NCBI GenBank assembly: GCA_001414345.1
Contig: LLCB01000560.1
Coordinates: 1 to 22,818, forward strand
Reading direction: 5' to 3'
Source: Hymenoscyphus infarciens
Lineage: Eukaryota; Ascomycota; Leotiomycetes; Helotiales; Helotiaceae
DNA length: 22,818 nucleotides
Within the stretch, counting starts at the first letter, position 1; each line of letters opens with the position of its first letter. Positions 11,103 through 21,404 of this stretch are shown one piece after another. A program made the position numbers and the translations under genes. Under the pieces are notes generated by a model. It was not told the DNA's origin. It did no database searches and saw only the letters and a program-made list of their open reading frames with translations.

Positions 11103-11690
11103 TATTTAAACTATCTCTATAATAAAATTATATAGCTTTTTCTAACTAGTAAAGTATTTACTTTACTTATCTAAAGACTAACTACTATTAATATATACTT
11201 ATAAACATTCTTAGTTATAGAATAATAATAGAGAACGAAACTATATAATAGAGTTCTTATAGTATTTAAAATCTATTAATATATTATAAAGGTTAAAATT
11301 AGCTTTATTTCTATAATAAATATAAGAGAAATACCTTTAAGCTTTAGTACCTTTAATATAGAGAAGTAATAAGATAAGGAGGTTATAGATAGTATAGTTT
11401 TATAGCTTTCTACTATTCTAGTTATATATAAGAGATATAATATAGCTAAGTTTTTTCTAGTTAATATTACTAGAGATTATAGGTAGATTTAAGTAGTCTC
11501 TCTCTTTAATACTTTAGTAGTAGTTAATTAATAAGAGCTATATATATTCGCCTATCTACTCTAGTAGATAAACATATAGCCTAGGATTTATATTTATAAT
11601 AGTCTAGATATAGATTTTATAAGAGATAGAAGTACTCTTATAGTATATAGTCTTATCTAGGCTAGCTACTATAATATATAAGTATAGAGG
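11103..11690 (+). pseudogene. Coding relic, possibly a MULE/FAR1-like transposase core
   Basis: In codons starting at 11103 there are open runs at 11280-11366 (29 codons), 11406-11483 (26) and 11580-11657 (26). The order of peptides loosely follows the catalytic domain of Mutator-like (MULE) transposases: ILVIYKRYN before a hydrophobic FFLVNI, then an ELYIFAYLLQQI segment like the family's E-x-Y-x-W-x-L, then IQPRIYIYN where the family has P-x-x-x-x-T-D, then LIxASYYNI near the expected C-x-W-H region. TpG to TpA changes can turn Asp (GAT after T) into Asn, so absent acidic residues are not decisive, but the first catalytic Asp is not visible and spacing is a few residues short. Family assignment is tentative; coding origin is better supported. 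Confidence 0.35.
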
Positions 11691-12659
11691 CTCTAAAGAT
11701 TAATATAGAGTTAGAAACTTAAGTAAGTAAGATCGTCTAGTAAATACCTACTTTACTTAGTATAAAGGGCCGTCTTCCTTAGAAGGTATTATAGAAGGCG
11801 TGTTATCTATTAGAAAGTACTACTAAGATAATCCTTCTAAAAACACTATATCTTAGTATATTTCTCCCTTTCTCTTACTACTTTCTCTTTCTAAGGGTTC
11901 TTCTATTATCCTTCTCTGCCTTCTCTTACTAGATTCCCTCTCTTATATATATTCTTCTCTACCTTCTTCTACTAGATTCCCTCTCTTATATATATCCTTT
12001 ACTATTAACTAATAAGTCTCTTAGAGTAGTTACTACTATAGAATCGAAATGTTAAGCTAAAGGTTAGATATAGATATTAAGTAAATAGGTAAGTAAGCTA
12101 TAAAGCTAAACTAAAGCTAGAGAGCTTAATCTTTTAAACTTTTATATAGAGTAATACTACTAAGAAGATATACTAATAGATTTTATTATATATATAGAAC
12201 TAGTATATAAGTAAGGACTTTTAGAGATTTAATAATAGTAGAATCTAGACTTTAGGTCTACTAGTTAATACTAGGCCTTTTAACATACTATAATATAGAC
12301 TTATATTTTAGTAGATTAGTAGTTTTTATAGTAGGTAGGCTTTAGTAGGATAACTAAAGTAGAGTATAGTATTAAATTTAAAGGGTTTAATAACTACTAG
12401 TAGTACTATAATAGAACTACTAATATAAACCGCTATATTTTATAAACTTAGAGAGGAGAGGTGGCTAGGATAATACTATAATATAGACATCTAATATATA
12501 GAAATTTCTACTCTATATTTAGACTCTAAAGATAGTAGGTTAGAAGGATTTCTATAATTCTTACTCTAGATAGTACTTCTTTCTATACTTCTAATAAAAC
12601 TCTTAAATTCATTATTAGATTCTACTCTATTTTTCCTTCTTCTACTAATTACCTAGCTC
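11691..12659. other. No clearly supported gene
   Basis: Mixed stretch with a long pyrimidine-rich run (about 11860-12000). Slightly more unmutated dinucleotides than average are seen, for example near 12420-12470 (CCGC, GGTGGC). No frame stays stop-poor for long. The pyrimidine bias could reflect a minus-strand relic. Confidence 0.4.
11911..11996 (+). repeat. Two 43-bp direct repeats
   Basis: CTTCTCTGCCTTCTCTTACT at 11911 and CTTCTCTACCTTCTTCTACT at 11954 are each followed by AGATTCCCTCTCTTATATAT. The period of 43 is not a multiple of three, so this is not obviously coding. The G at 11918 (TGCC) against A (TACC) in the second copy is a TpG to TpA difference of the RIP type. Confidence 0.7.
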
Positions 12660-12665
12660 TACTCT

Positions 12666-12776
12666 ATCTATTTACTCTTAATTAATATTATAAAGTTATT
12701 ATATATATTTACTTTTTAAGAATATTATAGGGTTTTACTATATATATTTACTCTTAAAGGATATTATAGGGTTTTA
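12666..12776 (+). repeat. Three short direct repeats (35-39 bp)
   Basis: ATATATATTTACTTTTTAAG at 12701 and ATATATATTTACTCTTAAAG at 12740 are each followed by (A)ATATTATAGGGTTTTA. A weaker third copy begins near 12666 (CTATTTACTCTTAATTAATA). Function is unknown. Confidence 0.6.
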
Positions 12777-13560
12777 TACTCTTAGTTTAAGTATAACGAA
12801 CTCTACTAGATAAACTATATTAGTAGACCTTTTTTTTCTTATATAGTATTATAACTTACTTATTAATAGGACTAAGTATTATATATTCTCTTTATTTTAC
12901 TAAGTAAGATTAAGGTTAAGTAAAAATTAGAATCTAATATAAAGTACTAGATTCTTTCTTATTTACTAGAACTATAAACACATTTACCTACTTTTTTTAG
13001 TAGAGGATTAGTTTATAATATTATATCTATAGCTCTAGCTTATAACTACTTACGTTTATAGCTTAGATAGTAAACCTAGAAAGAAATAAATAGTAACTTA
13101 GAGAAGAAGCCTACTTAATATCTTATTAAGACATATTTTAAATATATAGAGTAGTATATATTAAAGCTAGTATTCTTATATATTAAAAACTCTACTAAAA
13201 TATTTATTTTATATTTAGTTTAAAAGATTAGTAGTACTTTCTAAGAGTAAATAAACCTTATATACTTACTTATATTACCTTAGAATAGTATAACACCTAC
13301 TACTACTCTTACTAACTCTTAGACTTTTAGACTCTTAGAACCCTAACCTAGGCTACTTCTTATTATTAGAGTTCTTATTAATTATTTACCTATAATTATT
13401 ATATTATATATTTTATTTAAATTCTATAAGTTATAAGGTAGAATTTTATAATAATAAAACCTTACTTTTAACTACCTAAGTTTACTTTTAACTTCTCTCT
13501 CTAAAACACTAAAACGAACTAGCTTCTACTCTATAATTTATTATATATATAAGAAATCCT
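12777..13560. other. No clearly supported gene
   Basis: Short open stretches only. A pyrimidine-rich segment lies at about 13300-13370, and a CT-rich run (ATCTCTCTCTCTCTAATAAA) begins just downstream near 13590. No repeat or motif was recognised. Confidence 0.4.
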
Positions 13561-15275
13561 CTATTAAGTATTAATATTATAATTATAACCCTTATCTCTC
13601 TCTCTCTAATAAATATATATTATAGTGTTAACTTATAAAATAAGTATAAATAGAACTAAAAGTTTAGTTACTATAGAAAACTACCTAGAACCTAGGCTAG
13701 CTTTAGGTATAAGCGAAATATAACTATAATTAAAAAATCCTAGGTAAGTAGTTTAAAATTCTACTTCTATTATAAAGAAATAATAAGGTATAAGGTTAAG
13801 CTTTAGAATACTAAACCTAAAAGAGATAAGCTTAACCTACTAGATCTACTAAATTCTAAACAGCTTCTAGTAGAATTATATATAAGAGATGATAGCTTTT
13901 TAATTTAGGAAATTATAGATCTATATAGCTAGACTACTAACTAAATTATTAACTTAAACTCTAAAGATATTATAATAACTAACTTAGTATTTTAGATCCC
14001 GTTTTCTAAGCTATTAAGACTATATAATAGTAAATTAGAGGAGAATAATTTAAGTAAGGATAATAAAGATAAAGATAATAAACCTAGAATAACTAGATTA
14101 ATAACTAGGAATACTTAAAATAATAATAGAGCTTAAACTACTACCGCCTCTTAGGAACTAATTTATATATTACTAAGTCCTAGTCTCTTAGAAACATACG
14201 AAAGTTAAAGAACTAGACTACTATTAACCTTACTAAGTCCTGTTCTCTTAGAAGTTTATACTAGTTAAATAACTAAGGTACTATTATAGCTAGATTATAT
14301 ATTACTAAGTCCTAATCTCTTAAAAGTATACTTAAATTAAAGTATTAAGGTACTATTATAGCTAGATTATATATTACTAAGTCCTAGTTCTTTAGAAGTA
14401 TACTTAAATTAAAGTATTAGAGTACTATTATAGCTAGATTATATATTACTAAGTTTTAATCTCTTAGAAGTATACTTAAATTAAAGAACTAAGGTACTCT
14501 TATAGCTAAATTATAGTTTTATTTCCTTTAAAGGTTAAACACCTTTAATACCTTTATAATATACTAAAAGTTACTAATAAGCCTTATCTAAAAATAATAA
14601 TAATAATAACTTAATTTATAGTACTAATAATATTAATCTAATACTATGTCTAGAAATAATAACCTAAATAGTACTTAGAGAGTTATTAAGTTATATATTT
14701 AATATTGTCTTTTTATAATATTTTAAAAGAAGTTAAATAAGTTAAGCTTATAAGAAGAAGCTAAGTAGAATATAAGCTAGCCTAATTAATATTACTTTAT
14801 ATAATAATAAAGAAGGTATTATAATAGATCTTAATATAAATAAAGCTAGAGTTAAGTATATATATATATATTATTTTTTAAAAGAGGCTAAAAAAAGAAT
14901 TAACTACTTTAATAGATTTAATAAAAAAACTCTAAAAATATTACTATAAACTATATAATAGATTATAAAAGAGTTATAAGCAACGATTAATAAGAGGCTT
15001 AAATAATCTAATATTTTAAATATAGAGTAGTAAGAATAGATATAAGTTTTACTACTCTATAATTCCTATATATTTTCTAACTACTTCTAGCTTATACCTT
15101 ATTTTTATAATAAATACTACTATATAGTTCTTTAAAATAATAATATCTAAGAACTACTAAAAGTATATATAGATAATAAGAAAAGAGTATCTTCTAAAAG
15201 ACTTAAAAAAGCTTCTATTCTTAGATATAAGGTAGTTAAAGCCTTATAATATTATAATACTAGGCTAGTAATAAG
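13561..15275 (+). pseudogene. RIP-degraded coding relic E with internal 24-residue repeats
   Basis: Codons starting at 13561 stay in one phase for about 1.7 kb. From 13681 to 14160 there are about ten stops in 160 codons, all TAA or TAG, and fewer than in the alternative frames of the lines I compared. Intact CAG and GATGAT survive near 13861-13893 (QLLVELYIRDDSFL). A 40-codon open run at 13996-14115 is charged (LEENNLSKDNKDKDNKPRI). It then enters a block of 24-codon repeats (14159-14518) and continues with Asn-rich and Lys-rich stretches (KEAKKRINYFNRFNKKTLKI near 14881-14940; KKRVSSKRLKKASILRYKVV near 15178-15237). No conserved enzyme motif was found. It is followed in a different phase by relic F. 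Identity unknown. Confidence 0.5.
14159..14518 (+). repeat. Five tandem repeats of 60-72 bp (20-24 codons)
   Basis: TTACTAAGTCCT-type words start at about 14170, 14230, 14302, 14374 and 14446, giving spacings of 60, 72, 72 and 72. In the phase of relic E each reads (Y)ILLSP, x, LLEVY, then a stop at a fixed position, then VLL, stop, LDY. Stops at fixed module positions indicate conserved Gln or Trp codons converted by RIP. Copies 3-5 are closest to each other. Confidence 0.75.
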
Positions 15276-15856
15276 AAGTAGTCTTAATTATAGTTATAAT
15301 AATAGTTAAGAAGTATAAAAGGCTAGGGATTAATAAAAATTAGTATAATATTAAAAGTAATAATAAAGATAATAATAATAATAATAATAAAGATAATAAA
15401 AATAAAGACTATAATAATAAGAAAGCTAATAAAGTTAAGATACCTAGCCTATTTAGAATCGAGGTTTCTAGAGGTAAAAGTAATAGTTTTGTTTTTAAGA
15501 AGGATACTAAGATTATTATAACTAATACTAGGTTAAAAAAGGCTAGACTATATACTTAAAAGGTTTAAAAGGTAAGAAAGATAGGAAAGATAAGAAAGAA
15601 AAAGAAAAGAAGAAAGGTTAAGGTAATAAAATATATAAGTATTTTTAACTAAATATACCTATTATACTTATCTTTTAATTCTTTAGTTTTAAAGCTAATA
15701 AATAAGAGAAAATATAAAAAAGATATTTATAATAATAGTAATAATAAGAAGGAACTTATTATTAATAATATTTATAAACTCGATTCCTTAGTATATATTT
15801 TAAGAGGAGTAAGAAAGAATAGAGGGTTTTTTATATTAAGTAGTCTTAGAGATTAA
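15276..15856 (+). pseudogene. RIP-degraded coding relic F: Asn-rich then basic (best open frame in the interior)
   Basis: Codons in phase with 15347 show only four stops (15341, 15557, 15566, 15650) before the one at 15854. Open runs are 15347-15556 (70 codons), 15569-15649 (27) and 15653-15853 (67). The first begins with an Asn/Lys/Asp tract (six Asn in a row at about 15371-15388) and continues KVKIPSLFRIEVSRG, SFVFKKDTK. The second is a basic stretch (KIRKKKKRRKVKV), like a nuclear-localisation or DNA-binding tail. The third reads KDIYNNSNNKKELIINNIYK and then LVYILRGVRKNRGFFIL. The microsatellite could also be a former poly-Gln tract in another phase (CAA to TAA). No family recognised. Confidence 0.55.
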
Positions 15857-17041
15857 GAATATAAGTAAAGAAGACTTATACTAGCTCTCTAAATCAAAGT
15901 AGAAGATAATTAATACTAGGATTAAAGATATAAGAATAATTAAGAAGTATAGTATATACTTAGGATTTAGAAATATTAATAAGAAGAGAGGGAGAGAGGA
16001 AGAAGGAAAGAGAGAAGGAAGGAATTAAATATTTTAATATAAAATACTAGTAAAGAGAGATATTTATTTTAATTATAAGGCTAGGTTTAAAAACTTAATA
16101 AAATAGCTAAGTAGATAAGATAGAATAGGCTACTCTAAAAGTAATTATAGGTTTAAATCTAGTAAGAGATATCTACTACTTTTAAGATAATATAAGTAGA
16201 GTTTAAATAAATTTAATATAATAAAATTAAATATATATTTAGTATAAATTTAAGACTTTCTTAGAAGTCTTTAGAGTTATAAAGAAGATTTTAAAAAGCA
16301 CTTTATATATATACTTTAAAGTTTTATAACTAAATTACCTAAGTTTAAAGTACTTAAAGGTCTAGATAGAGGAGGTTTTATTAGTTAGTATTAAAGTATA
16401 AACTAGGTACTTAGAGAGTTCTAAGACTAGTAAATATTAGTAGTTTAAGTATAGGAATAAGAAGTATACTTATATATTATAGCTAGAGTATTTCTTAAAC
16501 TTAGGAAGCCTATATCTTATTAGTTATCTAACTATACTTATATATTATAGCTCTAGTAAGTAAGATTAACATAGGATTCTATAGTATTAAGTTACTAAGG
16601 AGTTATAATATAGGTATTAGACTAAAGAATTAATTCAACGTTATAAAAAGCCTTAAATTTCTTCTTCTCTATTACTTTCTACTAAGATTAGAGGGCTAAA
16701 CCTTAATTTTATAAAATAGGGAGGCTTAGAGGGATAGTAGTAGTATAGTTAGCTTTAAGAGTCTATTAAGCCTATAAGAACATATACTAAGGATTAGAAG
16801 AAGGAGGTATTAGGTAGTAATAATAAGCTAGGTCTTAATAAAGGTAGGTCTTTTAATTCTAAAAACTATTATAAACTTTAGTATCTAGAATCTCTTAGAT
16901 TATTATATTAAATTATAGGTTTATAAATCTAAGGTCTTAAAGAAGAGCTTAAAATCGACTTTTATTACTATTTTTTATTAAGAAACCTATCTTAATTTAA
17001 GCTTATTAGATTTTAGTAAAATAGTCTAGTATAAAATTAAC
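15857..17041. other. Weak coding signal only
   Basis: A purine-rich run lies at about 15960-16025 (AG-rich, GGGAGAGAGGAAGAAGGAAA). Around 16430-16900 two phases show protein-like stretches with intact CAA, CGT and CAT codons, but neither clearly dominates. It may be the N-terminal part of relic H or a separate gene; I cannot decide. Confidence 0.3.
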
Positions 17042-17520
17042 CTACTATTTATATATAATAAGTAGTAGTTCTATACTAGTAATAGTATATAATTCCTTAT
17101 CTTTAAGAAATATAAAGTACTATTTTTTAAAAAGAATAAGATTCTTCTTTATAATGTCTTTATAAAGAACCTAGAACTAAATATTAGCATTTTCTTACTC
17201 TACCTAGTTATAAATACTATAAACTAACTCTTCTATATTTAGAGAGGAAGTTATAAAAGGACTATAGGCTATAATAGAGATTTTATAAATACTAAGTTAT
17301 TAGGATTTAAGATTAAGTAGAGGTTAATAGTATTAGAAAGAATAATAAAGGGTAGAACGTTTAGTATTAGTAGTAGACTTCCTCTTAAAGGATATTTAGA
17401 AGACTTTAGTAGAAAATACTAATAAGAGATTAAGCTCTAAGTAAATAGGATTATAAAGAACTAAGCTTACTAGACGTAGAACTAAGAGTTTAAGAAAGGA
17501 AGGAGAGTATAGATATATAA
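17042..17520 (+). pseudogene. RIP-degraded coding relic H (unknown protein)
   Basis: In codons in phase with 17093, the stretch 17093-17419 has three stops (17225, 17240, 17318) in 109 codons. Open runs are 44, 25 and 33 codons. The first is hydrophobic with lysines (FLIFKKYKVLFFKKNKILLY), the second basic and polar (RGSYKRTIGYNRDFINTK), and the third reads RIIKGRTFSISSRLPLKGYL. An intact ACG and several GGN codons remain. Beyond 17420 stops increase and the protein becomes Lys/Arg-rich before TAG at about 17512. No domain recognised. This is among the clearest non-repetitive coding relics. Confidence 0.55.
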
Positions 17521-17876
17521 AGGTATAAGAGTATTTATAGAGAAATATATAAGAATATATATAGATTAAAAGTAGGATAGAGGTTAGTTTTAAGGATATA
17601 TATAAGTTTATAGTTTCTAGTCTAATAGAAATTAAGGTATTTAAATAGCTAAAGTAGGAAAGAGTTAATACTTAACTTAAGCTTAAAGTTAATAGTAGGG
17701 TATATTATAACTTAATTATAACTAACTAATATTCTTATATTCTCTTATAATATACTTTTAGATCTTATAAGATAGTATAAAAATAAAATAAAGTTACTAA
17801 ACTAAAAGTATCTTTAATACTAGGTTTATAAGTAAAATAATTAGTACCTAGTTAATATAACTAAGACTTAAATTAA

Positions 17877-20030
17877 GTAGATATTATATCTAATATACTA
17901 GGTTTAAAAATAGACTCTACTAAGAGCTATATTTTAGACTTATATATAAATAGCTTAAATAATTTCTTAGACTACTCTAGTTTTAATAATAGTAATAGTA
18001 TTAGTAGAGAAGGTAGTATAAGAGGTTTAGCTAATAGATAAAATAATAATAAAGACTATCTACTTAAAATTATTAAGAAAAAAAGGGTTTAAAGGAATCT
18101 AAGTAACTAATTAAGTAGAGAGAGGAACTAGCTTAAAAGTATAGAGATTTATATAAGTGTTTTATTTAATAGATAACTATATTATACTAATCCTAATTAT
18201 ATACTATAAGAATCTAGTATTATATATATTAGTAATAAATATATATATAAATAACTCTTTAAATAACTATTAAGAGACTAATAAGTAATAACTAAGGCTA
18301 AGGATATATAGGTTTACTACTATAGCTATAAGTACTTAAGAGGTATAGTAATAGTTCTAGTAAGGTTCTTTCTAACTATATTAGTTAATCCTATACTAGG
18401 TTTTAGTCTAGACCTTTTAGGCCTTTTTAATTATATTTTCCTTTAAGGCCTAATTAGTAAATTTACCTAGGCTTATACTCTTTAAGATAATTATATATCT
18501 TAAGAATATTAGTATATTCTAGATCTTAAGAAACTATAGGAATATACCTACTTTAATTAGTTAAAAGCTACTTAGATATATAAAGACCTATTAGACTAAG
18601 AGCTATAGAAGTTAGTAAATAATAAGCAAGTATATAAAAGTCTCTTATAGATAGCTAAAGCGTCTTTAGTAGATATCTATCTTACTTACTTTTACCTTCC
18701 TAATTCTAAAGTAAGAGAGGAATAGATACTATATAATATTACTATTAATAGTAATTTTTAATAGAAAAGAAAGAAAGAGAGAGAGGATTAGCTTACTAAG
18801 CTATTAATTAAAGAGAAATACTTTATATTAGACTAATAAGATATTAAGTCTTAAAATCTAAAAGAGGATAAAGGAGTAGATAGGTACTCTTATAACTTTT
18901 AAGTATAAGAATCTATAAAGAAGATAGCTAAGAAGTTTAAAGGGCTAGACTAGACTAGGTTAATAAACTATATATATTGTTATAGTACTAGAGTATAGCT
19001 TATAAACCTTTATTAGAGTAAAAAGTTTAATAGTACTTATTATCTTATTAACTTTATAATAAATCTACTTCTAGATCTAGCAAACGCTTATATTATCTTA
19101 TAATATAATATTATATACTTATTTAGCCCTTATATAATAAAAAATTACTCTTAAACGAATCTATAGCTATAGTATACTATAAATATATTCTACTAGTATT
19201 TATATACTCTATCTTACTAGCTAAAGTAGAAACTAGACTATACTTTATATTTTAAGAGAGGTAATAGAGAGAGCGTTAAACGAGATTAGGTATATAAGTA
19301 AGTACTTAGTCTTAGTAACTTTTATAAAACGTTTCCTTAATAAGTATACTAATATAGAAATACTTTAGAAGTTATCTAGTTAGCTTATATTAATATTCTT
19401 TATTAATAAGCTATAAAGTATAGCTAAATATATAAATAGTATATAGGGCTATACTAATCTGTCTTATACTTAGAAAGAGTTTAAATAAGCGTTATTAAGA
19501 GACTATAGCCCTTATTTATAGTACTACTATAATTATTAAAGATATATAAAAGTATCTTTATATATTAAATTCTACTATTTAAGAAACGCTAAGATAATAT
19601 ATAGAAAGATAGTAAGAATAGTTTATAAAGAAGAATAAAGCTACTCTTTGTTTATAAGAAAAAAGGCCTTATAAGAGACTCTTTAAGCTTCTATATTATA
19701 AGAAAAGAGAGTATAAGCTTTTTAATAAGACCTTTACTTAATACTTAGCTAGTATTAATATTCTATATACTATACTAATATAATAACTATATTAGAAGAA
19801 TAAGAGGTATATATAGTATAGTAGTAGTAAGTATATAATTTAAAAAGTAAAAGATAATATTAAAAGAGAATATAATATATAGCTAAAAAGAGACTAGATA
19901 ATATAAGAGGTCTAGAAGGAAGATAAAAGGAAGTGTAGATATTCTTAGTATAAAAAATTATATCTTTAGTACTAAATTAGTAATAAGGTTAAGAAGTTAT
20001 ATTAATAAGTAGTAGCTTAGGTTTAATAAT
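17877..20030 (+). pseudogene. RIP-degraded coding relic I, about 2.1 kb in one phase
   Basis: Codons from 17877 run in one phase with open blocks at 17877-18038 (54 codons; Ser/Asn-rich, SSFNNSNSISREGSIRGLAN), 18312-18443 (44; YKYLRGIVIVLVRFF, NPILGFSLDLLGLF), 18651-18722 (24), 19629-19745 (39; RRIKLLFVYKKKGLIRDSL) and 19902-20009 (36; YKRSRRKIKGSVDIL). Between blocks the stop rate rises to about 10 percent, so continuity is inferred. In the lines around 18301-18420 the other two frames carry several times more stops. Intact CAA (near 18627) and GCG (18660) codons survive in phase. The hydrophobic run at 18312-18443 could be membrane-spanning or a protein core. Family unknown. Confidence 0.45.
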
Positions 20031-20260
20031 TAAGAAATATCTAAAATTACTTTAATACTTAAAAAATAAGGAAGGTAGTAGTATATTTTAAAATACTATA
20101 GAGGAGACTACTAAAAATTAAGACTATAGTAGAAAATCTTAAAGTTCTTATTAAATAATTACTAGAAGGTAAAAGGCAACTAGAAGTTATATTAATAGAG
20201 ATATTAAATCTAGCTACTTTAAGTAAGTATTTTTAATAATATTTTCCTTTATTTTAAATT

Positions 20261-20650
20261 ATTACTCTAATAGTACTAACTCTAATATCTTTTATAAAAG
20301 AATAGTTAAATAAGACTATCTAGCTTTTAGAGCTAGCTAAGGTAACTAGACTTAAGCTTCTAAGAGATAATACTAAAGATATTAAGGACTCTCTAAGTTT
20401 CTCTTCTAATCTTTAAACTCTTTAAGGTATTAAGATAATATAGAAGGAGTAGAGAGTAAGAGAAGAAGTAGAATTTCTAAAGTAAGAGTAGTAATAAGTA
20501 TTAGTTTAGTATTTAAAGACCTAAAATATACTAGTAGATTAGGTCCTAGCTTCTAAGAGATAGAGTTATTAAATAAAAGTTAAAATAGTTTAAAGGATTA
20601 TAATAGAAGAGTTATTATAGAAATATAATAATAGTATTATAATAATTACT
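20261..20650 (+). pseudogene. RIP-degraded coding relic G, coiled-coil-like
   Basis: In codons from 20261 there is an open run at 20324-20413 (30 codons; LLELAKVTRLKLLRDNTKDI). It is followed by a Glu/Gln/Lys-rich stretch (RVREEVEFLK, then clustered stops that would be Gln) that looks like an alpha-helical coiled coil. Clustered TAA/TAG at 20480-20500 fits a run of Gln codons. It lies downstream of relic I in a different phase and could be its displaced C-terminus or a separate gene. Identity unknown. Confidence 0.4.
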
Positions 20651-21404
20651 TTAAAGCTAAGGCTATAAAGTAAGTAATATATAAGAAGAAATAAGAGTAC
20701 TAATAACCTCTTATTTAAGAATACTTTAAAATAGCTACTAGATGTTTCCTAATCTAGCCTAGAAGAAGTTAGATAAAGTTATAAATAGAGGAAAAGATAT
20801 AGATAAAAGAAGTAAGATAAGTAAAGAGAGTAAAGTAAGTAAGTATAATAAGGTTAAGTTAAATTAATATATTAAGAAGATTAAGGAGCTAAAGAGTAAA
20901 AAGTAGATAGACTTGCTTAGAAAGTAAGAGATTTAAGTATTACTCTAATAATACCTTATATAGTAGACTAATTTAGTAAAACACTAACTATAATACTAGA
21001 GTTTCACCTAAATATATAAGGTACTTTAACCTTAACTCTAACTCTTTTACTTCTATAACTTTTTTTAAATAATAGTTATAAGATTCTAGTATCTTACTAT
21101 TAAATAGTATATTCTAAACTATAAGTTAAAGATTCTTAATTAAAGACTTATTTATTATCTTTAGTAATAAAGAAAGAACTATAGAGAGATTAAGAAAGAG
21201 ATAGTAGTAGACTAATCTAATATATATTAAATAGTTTATACCTCTTCTTTAAAAAGAGTATATAAAGAGGTTATAACTAAGCTTTATAAGATAAAGAAGG
21301 CTTTTATTCTTAGGATTATTTAGTAGATAGGCGCTTCTTAGAATAACTAAAGATAATACTAGATAGGAATACGTTATATATTCTAGACTAAACTTTATAG
21401 TTTT
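20651..21404. other. No clearly supported gene
   Basis: AG-rich sequence up to about 20960, then mixed AT-rich DNA. The last ~20 bases before the right array (TTTATAGTTTTATATA) are the inverted counterpart of the first bases after the left array core at 1411, so the array edge is shared. Confidence 0.45.

Noticed and set aside
15161..15180. Reverse-transcriptase-like YIDN (from Y-x-DD) signal
   Set aside because: The four-residue match has no supporting RT motifs up- or downstream, and such words arise easily in this composition.
2187..20650. Ciliate-type code in which TAA and TAG encode Gln
   Set aside because: It would open these frames, but functional genes would still contain ATG, CAT, TGG and TGT codons. 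CpA and TpG are missing everywhere, including the noncoding arrays, which RIP explains and recoding does not.
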